62,167 bases of DNA from a virus: positions 1-62,167 of IMG/VR virus record IMGVR_UViG_3300042881_004112; one strand, written 5' to 3'. Every line of letters starts with the position of its first letter. The first letter of the stretch is position 1. The notes under the pieces were generated by a model. It ran no database searches, had not been told where the DNA came from, and saw nothing but the letters and a program-made list of their open reading frames with translations. Below, one piece after another: positions 39,327 to 47,165 of the stretch. A program made the translations under genes and the position numbers.

Positions 39327-40274
39327 ATGTCTTTCGCAGATCTTAAAAAGCAATCTTCGCTTGGTTCTCTTACTCAAAAGTTGGTAAAAGAAGTTGAGAA
39401 GATGAACACAAGTTCTAATGGTGCAGATGAGCGCCTTTGGAAACCAGAAATGGACAAAACTGGTAATGGTTATGCAGTTATTCGTTTTCTCCCTGCTCCT
39501 GAAGGAGAAGACCTTCCTTGGGTAAAAATGTACTCCCACGGATTCCAAGGTCCTGGTGGTTGGTATATTGAAAACTCCCTGACTACTATTGGACAAAAGG
39601 ATCCAGTGTCCGAATATAATCGTGGACTTTGGAATAGCGGTAACGAAAAGGATAAGGAAACTGTCCGTAAGCAGAAGCGTAAACTGTCTTATTATTCTAA
39701 CATCTATATTGTAAAGGACCCCACAAATCCTGCGAATGAGGGTAAAGTATTCCTCTTCAAATATGGTGCTAAAATCTTTGATAAGGTAATGGCAGCAATG
39801 CAACCTGAGTTTGAAGATGAAGAACCCATCAATCCCTTTGACTTCTGGCAGGGTGCGAACTTCAAACTGAAGATTCGTAAGGTTGATGGTTATTGGAACT
39901 ATGATAAGTCCGAGTTTGATCGTCAAGCACCTCTTCTTGAAGACGATGATGCTCTAGAGGGTGTATGGAAGAAAGAATATTCTCTACAAACTTTGGTTTC
40001 TCCTTCTGAGTTTAAAACTTTTGAAGAACTTCAAAAACGTCTTGACTATGTTCTTGGTAAGAAGGGAACTCCTAAGTATCAAGATTCTGATGAATATGAA
40101 GAGGAAGATACCACTCGTGGTTCCTTCAAACCAGACTTCGGTTCACGTCAAACTCAAGAGAGTCAACTTCCAGAAGAGTTGAGTTCTCAACTTGAATCGT
40201 TGACTTCTTCATCTTCTTCTAATGATGAGGATGATGACGCCCTTAGTTACTTCCAGCGCCTTGCTGAAAGTTGA
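39327..40274 (+). CDS. 32: Single-stranded DNA-binding protein gp32
   Basis: The 315-residue protein coats single-stranded DNA during replication and recombination. Landmarks are the N-terminal basic LKKQSSLGSLTQKLVKEVEK (self-association region), the OB-fold core with GWYIENSLTTIG and SYYSNIYIVKDP, and an acidic Ser/Asp C-terminal tail. The zinc ligands of T4 gp32 (His and three Cys) are absent: the core has no cysteine. The ATG at 39327 follows a GAGG site. It is expressed from its own sigma70-like promoter. Confidence 0.93.
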   Translation: MSFADLKKQSSLGSLTQKLVKEVEKMNTSSNGADERLWKPEMDKTGNGYAVIRFLPAPEGEDLPWVKMYSHGFQGPGGWYIENSLTTIGQKDPVSEYNRGLWNSGNEKDKETVRKQKRKLSYYSNIYIVKDPTNPANEGKVFLFKYGAKIFDKVMAAMQPEFEDEEPINPFDFWQGANFKLKIRKVDGYWNYDKSEFDRQAPLLEDDDALEGVWKKEYSLQTLVSPSEFKTFEELQKRLDYVLGKKGTPKYQDSDEYEEEDTTRGSFKPDFGSRQTQESQLPEELSSQLESLTSSSSSNDEDDDALSYFQRLAES

Positions 40275-40282
40275 TTAAGTAG

Positions 40283-42664
40283 TTATTCATATAAACGAGG
40301 ATTATCTCCTCTCTTAATGGTTCTGGACACATACTGTTCAGAACCTTCTTTATATTCCATAATACCTTCAATATCATCTAAAACTATACTTAAAAATTCT
40401 GGTTTTAGAATGTAAATATTTCTTTTTTTGTTTTCGAGGTTTTCTTCATACTGATAATTTGTTACAGGAACACAAGATTCTTTACCAACTATCTCTAATA
40501 GTTCTCCTGCTCTGGTGTCGAAATAAACAGTTCCATAAGTAAGTCTCTTTCTCCAGTTGAATCCATCATACTTCCATTCTTGTCCACTTCTTTCAAAAAT
40601 TTCATTAACTTGAGGTTCATATAGATTCCCAGGTTTACTAAAAATTAAATCTGGAGGAGAATTGTATCCTCTTCCTGGATTTGTTAATGTTATTTCTTTA
40701 ACCTCACCAGATTCTGTTTTTACAACTGCTTTTGCTGTAATTGGTGGCAATGGATTTTCAATTACAGCAGTTGGAGGGGTTCTGTAGTTATAACCACGGT
40801 CTACCATAATGACTTCATCAACACCACCATTTTTAATTAAAACATAACCAGTTGCTGTTCTGTGTGGAATTGGTGATTGAATAAAAATGTTCGGTGGATT
40901 ACTTGTAGTGTATCCTGCTCCAGCTTTTGTAACCGTGATATTGACAATTTTTTCTGTTGTTGTAGTTCCAACACCCACAGTTGCAGTTGCTGTTGCAGTA
41001 ATGTCTGTACTATAACGGTATAATTTTCTATTACTAGAACCACCAACGATGAATAGTGTCTCTGTTGGATTAGCATACGCATCCATAGGAATTGTGTCAC
41101 CACTATCCGTTTGAATATTACGAGAACCTAGTAGTGTAAAACTATCTAAATCCCAATTTGCACCTAATTCTAATACGTGCATTTGTTTTGTATCTGTTCC
41201 AGAGACATATAATTTTGTTCCATCGTCTTTAAACGCAAAACCACGTACAGAAGTTTCTCCAGTTAATGATTGTATGTTAACTTGTTGTGTTGGTAATGGT
41301 TTTAATGTTGTAATATTCCAGTCTACAAGTAATTCGTATTTTTTGATTGTATCTGGATCTTGAGTTTCAATAATATACAAGTAAAACCCATCATCCTGCA
41401 TTCTAATTCCTGATGATGTGGGCATACTAATCGCACCAGCTACAGTTGCTGTGCTTATATCCCAATCTGTTGATAAATCATATTGTGCAATTTTAAAACC
41501 AGATCCAGTTAAACCAGAGACATACATTCTCGATCCATCTGGTTTAAATTCAATACCAGTTAGATATATGAAGGATACTCCACCAAAATTTAGAGTTCGA
41601 GTTGCAATCTTAGTCCCACTTGCTATATTGTAAGGTGATGATAATTCATAATGCTCAATAACTCCACTAGTATAAGTATTTGCTCCGTGACATGTGTATA
41701 TTCTTACACCTAGAGCATCCATAAAGAATCCTTCAAATCCATCTTCTACTGTAAAGTTTGAATCGGTAATAAACAATGCACTACTGATAACATCTGGAGG
41801 TGGATCTATTGTAACTATTGGTGTAAAAGTATATCCATCTCCAGGATTACTAATCGTTATAGATCTTATAGTTCCTCCAGCACCAATAACAGGTGTTAAT
41901 GTTGCTGTAATTGTAGGTGGTGGAGGACTAAATGTAATTTGTGGTTGGAACGTATAACCAGTTCCATTATCAATAATTGTAATTAAACCAACTTCTCTAT
42001 CATCTGGTGGATTATTAAGTTCTACAGATATTGTACCTTTTCTTGGATTTGGTGGTGGAGTAATTGTTACAGATCCAATTCCAGTATATCCTGCCCCAGG
42101 ATTTGTAATCGCTAGTTGAGTAACTGTTCCTGAGACTGCATCAACCGATGCTGATCCTGCTGCAAAAATACCAGGAATAACCGATGGTAATTGAACGTTA
42201 GGGTCTAGCTCTATTTCATATTCTGGTGCTTTGAAAAATCCTTCATTGACTTCTTTTCCACCTTCTACAATTATGTACCCTTCTCTTGTCCTAACCTCAG
42301 AAGTTTCATAATGATGAATTCCAGAATATAAATTTTCGTAACTTCCGTATTTTTGTAGAACATAGTCATTGAATGCATATTGTGTCTTTGGCCACTCATC
42401 ATAAACATTATTGACGTTATTCGCCAATAAAACTAACCAATCTAATGTGGGGTCATTGTAAAATTTATCAGCTACTTGATCGGGTCTCTCTTCTCCAATT
42501 ATAGTATACTTTTGAAAGTAGGAGACATTTTTAAAAATATCATCTCTTATTTTTGCTCTTTTGAACAAATTCTTGACAGTAGTATAATCTGATAGAGAAT
42601 TTTTATTTAATCCTCTAGAAATGTATTCAAAATTAGGTACTTTTTTAAAATATTCTTGCGTCAT
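40283..42664 (-). CDS. 53: Baseplate wedge protein gp53 with large beta-propeller-like insertion
   Basis: Residues 1-160 match gp53 of T4-like phages (YFKKVPNFEYISRGLN, VADKFYNDPTLDWLVLLANN and YVLQKYGSYENLYSG). The last 100 residues match the usual C-terminal part (WKYDGFNWRKRLTYGTVYFD). Between them, residues 190-290 and 575-690 are repeats of the form GxGYTxxPxVTI. Residues 305-565 look like a beta-propeller with blades such as GIEFKPDGSRMYVSGL and GFAFKDDGTKLYVSGT. At 793 residues it is several times longer than T4 gp53 (about 196). It is the last gene of a minus-strand operon. Confidence 0.8.
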   Translation of the reverse strand: MTQEYFKKVPNFEYISRGLNKNSLSDYTTVKNLFKRAKIRDDIFKNVSYFQKYTIIGEERPDQVADKFYNDPTLDWLVLLANNVNNVYDEWPKTQYAFNDYVLQKYGSYENLYSGIHHYETSEVRTREGYIIVEGGKEVNEGFFKAPEYEIELDPNVQLPSVIPGIFAAGSASVDAVSGTVTQLAITNPGAGYTGIGSVTITPPPNPRKGTISVELNNPPDDREVGLITIIDNGTGYTFQPQITFSPPPPTITATLTPVIGAGGTIRSITISNPGDGYTFTPIVTIDPPPDVISSALFITDSNFTVEDGFEGFFMDALGVRIYTCHGANTYTSGVIEHYELSSPYNIASGTKIATRTLNFGGVSFIYLTGIEFKPDGSRMYVSGLTGSGFKIAQYDLSTDWDISTATVAGAISMPTSSGIRMQDDGFYLYIIETQDPDTIKKYELLVDWNITTLKPLPTQQVNIQSLTGETSVRGFAFKDDGTKLYVSGTDTKQMHVLELGANWDLDSFTLLGSRNIQTDSGDTIPMDAYANPTETLFIVGGSSNRKLYRYSTDITATATATVGVGTTTTEKIVNITVTKAGAGYTTSNPPNIFIQSPIPHRTATGYVLIKNGGVDEVIMVDRGYNYRTPPTAVIENPLPPITAKAVVKTESGEVKEITLTNPGRGYNSPPDLIFSKPGNLYEPQVNEIFERSGQEWKYDGFNWRKRLTYGTVYFDTRAGELLEIVGKESCVPVTNYQYEENLENKKRNIYILKPEFLSIVLDDIEGIMEYKEGSEQYVSRTIKRGDNPRLYE

Positions 42665-42668
42665 CTTA

Positions 42669-44198
42669 TCAATATCCTATTGGGTGGTTGTCTGATTCGT
42701 TATAGTCTTTAGCATAAATTGGTTCTAGCTCCATGAATTGTAAATTCACAGTATAAGAAACCATACCACCGTCTTTAAAAGACATGTAACTTCCATCTGG
42801 TGTGTAATCAACATTACATGCCTGTAATGCACAATCTTTTATCTTACCTATACCAGAATGTTGTTTTCCACTTCCTCCATGATAAAACTCTATCCCAAAA
42901 ACTCTTGGTGCTTTTAAGAATAATTCTTTTTCTGAGGTTTGTGCTGCCATACTTGATTTAAAAAATCTTAATATTTGCTTCACTCTTATACTCTCGTCTT
43001 TTGACCTTGGAGTAAATCTAAATGAGAAATTAAATGATCTTAATTGAGGTCCTTGGAATAATAATTCTGTATTTGGGTTAAAAATTGCACCACCAATCTT
43101 AGGTAAAATTTGAACACCTACTGCTTGTTCGGTAAAGTATGCAATGATTGCTTTTTCAATATCTGTATTTGCACTTTTCATTTTATCAACAACATTTCCA
43201 ATCTGACCAACAAATCCATCCATACCATCACGTATTCCACCAATTGCTAATTGAGAACCAGCTATCTGAGCAGGATTAAATGTTTCTTCATTCCATCCAA
43301 CAGTATTGGCATCACTAATTCCAGTTTGTATTGGTAATTTAACACTATTACCAGTTGCAGTATTTGCTCTTGAATTAAAAGATAGATTTTCTGAACTAAA
43401 TGTTTTCTTCCCGTAATTTTTTTCAGTAAATTTAATATAATCCATATTAGGTGGAAAAGCTAATGGATACTCTATTGCACCTGCTCCTCCTGTTGCTGCT
43501 TGCCCAGAACCAGTTAAAGAATCTATGCTCACTACGGTAGACACCGCATCTGCTGCAGCAGATCTGTTTCCAACTACACTACCAGACCCACGAGCATCTG
43601 TTGTTTGTTGTTGAGGGTCTGGTGGAGTTCCACCTGGAGGTACTGTTCCATCTGGTTGAGTTGAATTACCTTGCTGTGGTGGTTGTTGCTGCTGTTGAGC
43701 ACCTGTTGCAGAGGAACCTAAAACATTTGAATTGGTTGTTAATGATGGTGATTTGGAATTAGCAGAAGTTTGAGCTGTAGACATTTGTTGGGAAGTTAAT
43801 TGTCTTCCAGTTCTATCTACAGAGTCTTGATTTATGGCAATTCTTGCCGACTGTGTAAAATTATTTGCAGTTGTGCCATTACGGTTTATTGCATCTACTA
43901 AAGGTTGTCCACCTAAAGTGTTTGCATATTCTGAAGGAATCCATCTATTATTTGGACCTAAAGTAGCTATTCTTTGATTAGCATCTAGTGTGTTTGCAGC
44001 ACCAAGAGGATTGAATGTCTGCAATACGACTATTGTTTCTCTGGTTGATGGAACATAAACTACTCTATAATTTTGATTTGTGTCTAGTTGACCTTGATAT
44101 TGTAATCTTTGAGTTCCGCCAATTATAACGTCAGAATTAGCTAGAGCTGGATTAGTATTCGATATGACTGAACCTGGTTGTCTTGTAGCTCTAGACAT
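42669..44198 (-). CDS. 48: Baseplate tail tube cap gp48
   Basis: The 509-residue protein carries a tail-tube-like C-terminal half: YPLAFPPNMDYIKFTEKNYG near residue 245, then QLRSFNFSFRFTPRSKDESI and IEFYHGGSG, as in gp48/gp54 proteins that cap the baseplate and nucleate the tube. The first 230 residues are Gln/Ser/Thr/Pro-rich and low-complexity. It lies 3 bases from the next minus-strand gene and 4 bases before gp53. Confidence 0.75.
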   Translation of the reverse strand: MSRATRQPGSVISNTNPALANSDVIIGGTQRLQYQGQLDTNQNYRVVYVPSTRETIVVLQTFNPLGAANTLDANQRIATLGPNNRWIPSEYANTLGGQPLVDAINRNGTTANNFTQSARIAINQDSVDRTGRQLTSQQMSTAQTSANSKSPSLTTNSNVLGSSATGAQQQQQPPQQGNSTQPDGTVPPGGTPPDPQQQTTDARGSGSVVGNRSAAADAVSTVVSIDSLTGSGQAATGGAGAIEYPLAFPPNMDYIKFTEKNYGKKTFSSENLSFNSRANTATGNSVKLPIQTGISDANTVGWNEETFNPAQIAGSQLAIGGIRDGMDGFVGQIGNVVDKMKSANTDIEKAIIAYFTEQAVGVQILPKIGGAIFNPNTELLFQGPQLRSFNFSFRFTPRSKDESIRVKQILRFFKSSMAAQTSEKELFLKAPRVFGIEFYHGGSGKQHSGIGKIKDCALQACNVDYTPDGSYMSFKDGGMVSYTVNLQFMELEPIYAKDYNESDNHPIGY

Positions 44199-44200
44199 TT

Positions 44201-44848
44201 TTACTTTCCTTTAAAATCCTGATCGTTTTGACCATAACTTTTATATATTCTTGATCCCCGCAACATATTCCTAAAAGATTTGTTAGTTTGTTTCCAAATA
44301 TCTTCTAACATTAAATCTTTTTGCTCACCTTTTGTAATAGAAACAAATCCTTCTATAGGTAAGTTGGCGGCGACAGTCCACTCATTAAATGCAATATCTA
44401 AAAGTAGTCCATCAATTTGACTTATTATATATTTAGATATTGAACTATAAGGTAATGTTAATTTTCCATCTTTTAGATTGTCAAGAACCATCTTTCTTTT
44501 GATTGGGTGAATGTAATGTAAATTACATCCCATAAAAGATTTTCCATCAAAAGATATTACATATACTAAAGGAAATGGATCAAATACCTTAACATCTTTT
44601 TTAAATGGTGGGTTATATTCAAACATATAAATGTGACCTTGACGAGGAACTCTTCTTAATAAATTTTCGTCTTGATCTTCAGGGTCTTCCTGAGCAGAAT
44701 CTCTTCTCTCATCTAGAATAAATTTTTTGGGATTATTCAAATATTGTCTTGTTAATCTGCGAAATGCTCTTCTATAAAAGAAAGGTGATCTACCTTCTTC
44801 TACTTCTACTTCTTCTTTTAGTTCCTCAAAAAGAGTTTTTTTAGACAT
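44201..44848 (-). CDS. Conserved T4-like phage protein of unknown function
   Basis: The 215-residue protein has an acidic N-terminus, FFYRRAFRRLTRQYLNNPKK, then YMFEYNPPFKKDVKVFDPFP and GCNLHYIHPIKRK. The pattern is conserved among T4-like phages in this neighbourhood, between gp4 and gp48. I infer a virion-assembly role from the operon. No known domain is recognised. Its start overlaps the gp4 stop. Confidence 0.6.
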   Translation of the reverse strand: MSKKTLFEELKEEVEVEEGRSPFFYRRAFRRLTRQYLNNPKKFILDERRDSAQEDPEDQDENLLRRVPRQGHIYMFEYNPPFKKDVKVFDPFPLVYVISFDGKSFMGCNLHYIHPIKRKMVLDNLKDGKLTLPYSSISKYIISQIDGLLLDIAFNEWTVAANLPIEGFVSITKGEQKDLMLEDIWKQTNKSFRNMLRGSRIYKSYGQNDQDFKGK

Positions 44849-45291
44849 TACTTGATTCCTAGTTCGTCTTCTGTAATAATTTTAAACTCTAATCTTCGGT
44901 CTTTACACCATTCTTCTGCAGCTCTCCATTTTGCTTTATTTACTTCATATGTTTTTGCTTCGTAAATAAAAGATTTTGTAACCCTTGACTTTCTTGTTGG
45001 TGGAACTGTCTGTCTCTTTGGTTTCACTTCAACTACGTAAGTTTTAATATGTCCTGTCGATTCTTTTACTTTTATAATAAAATCTGGAAAGTATCGATGA
45101 ATTTTTTTATCTAATGGTGATATGTAAGGGATATAAAATTCTTCGCTTGCCCATTCAATTATATTTTCATTCAAATCACACCAAGCACAAAATTTTCGTT
45201 CCCAACTGCTTCTGCAAATAATATTGTTGGGATTTCCTTTATATTTTTGGGGATAGGATGGTTTGTACTTGCTCTTTATACTTTCGTTCAT
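44848..45291 (-). CDS. 4: Head completion protein gp4
   Basis: This 147-residue protein has an endonuclease-like fold signature: SSWERKFCAWCDLNENIIEW, YFPDFIIKV and VVEVKPKRQT give the E, D and E-x-K pattern. T4 gp4 (gp50/65) stabilises filled heads before tail joining. It is the first gene of the minus-strand baseplate operon and diverges from gp54. The late motif at 45323 is well placed for it. Confidence 0.85.
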   Translation of the reverse strand: MNESIKSKYKPSYPQKYKGNPNNIICRSSWERKFCAWCDLNENIIEWASEEFYIPYISPLDKKIHRYFPDFIIKVKESTGHIKTYVVEVKPKRQTVPPTRKSRVTKSFIYEAKTYEVNKAKWRAAEEWCKDRRLEFKIITEDELGIK

Positions 45292-45322
45292 TAAGTGTAC
45301 TACATATAATATAAACAGTTAA

Positions 45323-45332
45323 CTTTATTTAG
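45323..45332 (-). promoter_or_regulatory. T4-type late promoter on minus strand (CTAAATAAAG)
   Basis: CTAAATAAAG on the minus strand lies 31 bases before the gp4 start, in the divergent gp4-gp54 gap. A TATAATATAAAC sequence in the same gap may serve gp54 in the plus direction. Confidence 0.5.
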
Positions 45333-46232
45333 ATGGCAACGCCTCCAATATCTTCTGGAGTTACGATGAATACTTTGAAGAGTAGGATTCTTAATCCTGC
45401 TTTAACTTCTCATTATTCAGTTATGATATATCCCCCTCAAGGGTCTTCTCAAGGAAATAATGACGGAGAACCAACTTTAGCAAATTATATAAGATCTGAA
45501 TTTGGAATTATTTACGATTTGTCATTGATGGAACTGACATGCACAGAAGCAAATCTTCCAGGGTCTAGTCTTGCTACAATAGAAACTCTTGACTATATGG
45601 GAGTTACTGAAAAACATGCCTATAGAAGATTGTATGATGATACAATAGACTTTACTTTTTTAGTAACTCAGGATAGTAATTATCAGCAAATTAGATTCTT
45701 TGATGCATGGCTTAGATATATTGTTAGAGAGGATAGTTCTAGATTGAATCAAAGTACCTTTTATGCTAGAGCAAGGTATCCTTCTGAATATAAAGGTACA
45801 CTTCAAGTGGTTAAATTTGAGAAAAATTTAGGTAGTAGATTTTCTGTAGGAGGTGTACCTCTTTTGATTTACAACTTTGTTGATGCTTATCCTAAATCAA
45901 TAAATTCCATTCCAGTATCCTATGATGCGTCTGATCTATTAAAAGTAACAGTATCTTTTACTTACAGTCGTTATTATGTGGATAGGCAACTAACAGCAAC
46001 ATCTGCTAATCAAGAACGCAATCAAAACTCTCCAGGTAACCCAGAAGTTCCTTCTGCTGGTGCTCTTGGCACATTAAATCCCCAAAATAATGTTACTTCA
46101 GAGTTAAGATCGCAAGAATTGCAAAGAAATATTAGTAATGACTCTAGAACGCAACCATTTAATTTAAGGGGATTTGGTTCAAATTGGGGAACTACTAATA
46201 ATAGAACAACAACTGGGGGCGGAAATGCCTGA
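45333..46232 (+). CDS. 54: Baseplate tail tube initiator gp54-like
   Basis: The 299-residue protein has the tail-tube fold pattern: DLSLMELTCTEANLPGSSLA, VTEKHAYRRLYDDTIDFTFL and GVPLLIYNFVDAYPKSINSI. These match gp19-like and gp54-like tube proteins. The Asn/Gln-rich C-terminal 60 residues are low-complexity. By position next to gp26 it is most likely gp54, the tube initiator; a tube protein is the alternative. Confidence 0.7.
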   Translation: MATPPISSGVTMNTLKSRILNPALTSHYSVMIYPPQGSSQGNNDGEPTLANYIRSEFGIIYDLSLMELTCTEANLPGSSLATIETLDYMGVTEKHAYRRLYDDTIDFTFLVTQDSNYQQIRFFDAWLRYIVREDSSRLNQSTFYARARYPSEYKGTLQVVKFEKNLGSRFSVGGVPLLIYNFVDAYPKSINSIPVSYDASDLLKVTVSFTYSRYYVDRQLTATSANQERNQNSPGNPEVPSAGALGTLNPQNNVTSELRSQELQRNISNDSRTQPFNLRGFGSNWGTTNNRTTTGGGNA

Positions 46233-46239
46233 TAAATAA
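46231..46239 (+). promoter_or_regulatory. T4-type late promoter (GATAAATAA)
   Basis: GATAAATAA overlaps the gp54 stop codon and lies 27 bases before the gp26 ATG. Confidence 0.7.
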
Positions 46240-46266
46240 ACATACTGAAACTTATATCAGAATATC

Positions 46267-46986
46267 ATGCCTTTACCTAAGATATCTACACCAACTTATG
46301 AACTTGAATTGCCATCAACTGGTAAAACAATTCAATATAGACCTTTTTTGGTAAGAGAGGAAAAACTTCTTGTTCTTGCTTTAGAAAGTGAAGATACTAA
46401 GCAAATTACTACGGCAATCAAAACCGTAATTAAAAACTGTGTTTTAACAAAAAGCATTAAAGTAGAAGAATTGCCTACATTTGATATTGAATATTTATTT
46501 CTTAATATTAGAGGAAAGTCTGTAGGTGAAGATTTAGAAGTTAATGTGATTTGTCCAGATGATGAAGAAACATTAGTGCCAGTTAAAATTAATATTGATG
46601 ATATTAGTGTTAAAAAGAACGAAGAACATAATAAACAAATTAAAGTTGATGATAGTATTATGATGGAAATGAAGTATCCATCATTAGACCAATTTATTAA
46701 AAATAATTTTGATTTTGCCTCTGGTGGTACAGTTGAACAATCTTTTGACCTTATTGCTACTTGTATTGATCAAATTTATACCGAAGAGGAATCCTGGGCA
46801 ACTTCAGATTTAACTAAAAAAGAAGTTGTTGAGTTTTTAGATCAAATGAATTCATCTCAATTTAAACAAATTGAAAAGTTCTTTGAGACTATGCCAAAAT
46901 TATCTCATGAAATTGCAGTTAAGAATCCTAAAACTGGAGTTGAAAGTACTGTAGTTCTGGAGGGACTATCAAGTTTTTTCGCATAG
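46267..46986 (+). CDS. 26: Baseplate hub subunit/assembly protein gp26
   Basis: The 239-residue protein matches the T4 baseplate hub family (ELELPSTGKTIQYRPFLVRE at the start, then VKNCVLTKS-like and GDLEVNVICP-like segments, and EIAVKNPKTGVEST near the end). It acts in hub assembly. Its last codons are AGT TTT TTC GCA TAG. T-TTT-TTC (46974-46980) is a phased slippery heptamer, and a -1 shift there would read straight into the following small frame. It is transcribed from the late promoter at 46231. Confidence 0.82.
   Translation: MPLPKISTPTYELELPSTGKTIQYRPFLVREEKLLVLALESEDTKQITTAIKTVIKNCVLTKSIKVEELPTFDIEYLFLNIRGKSVGEDLEVNVICPDDEETLVPVKINIDDISVKKNEEHNKQIKVDDSIMMEMKYPSLDQFIKNNFDFASGGTVEQSFDLIATCIDQIYTEEESWATSDLTKKEVVEFLDQMNSSQFKQIEKFFETMPKLSHEIAVKNPKTGVESTVVLEGLSSFFA
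46974..46980 (+). promoter_or_regulatory. Candidate -1 ribosomal frameshift site (T TTT TTC)
   Basis: The heptamer is in the X-XXY-YYZ phase relative to gp26, two codons before its stop. The -1 frame stays open from 46980 to 47163 and contains the small frame at 46998. The fusion would be 299 residues. Confidence 0.5.
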
Positions 46987-46997
46987 CCCTCTCTCAC

Positions 46998-47165
46998 ATG
47001 GACTTGGAGAATTATTATAAATTAAATTTTGCGTTAATGCAGTATCATAAATATTCATTAACTGAAATTGAAAATCTAATGCCATGGGAGCGAGATGTTT
47101 ATGTTGCTCTGTTGAAGGCTCACTTAGAAGAAGAGAAATTAAAGCAACAACAAAATGGCGGATAA
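46998..47165 (+). CDS. gp51-position small protein / frameshift extension of gp26
   Basis: The 55-residue product contains YYKLNFALMQYHKYSLTEIE and MPWERDVYVALLKAHLEEEK, a helical pattern typical of phage tail assembly chaperone C-termini. It occupies the place of gene 51 in T4 order (26, 51, then hub and tape-measure genes). There is no ribosome site before its ATG (CCCTCTCTCAC). It lies in the -1 frame of gp26 with no intervening stop, so it may be made mainly as a gp26 fusion. It overlaps the next gene by 11 bases. Confidence 0.65.
   Translation: MDLENYYKLNFALMQYHKYSLTEIENLMPWERDVYVALLKAHLEEEKLKQQQNGG

Noticed and set aside
46998-47165. The 55-codon frame as a spurious overlap
   Set aside because: It has a strongly patterned helical sequence (MPWERDVY), sits where gene 51 is expected and is joined in the -1 frame to gp26 without a stop.
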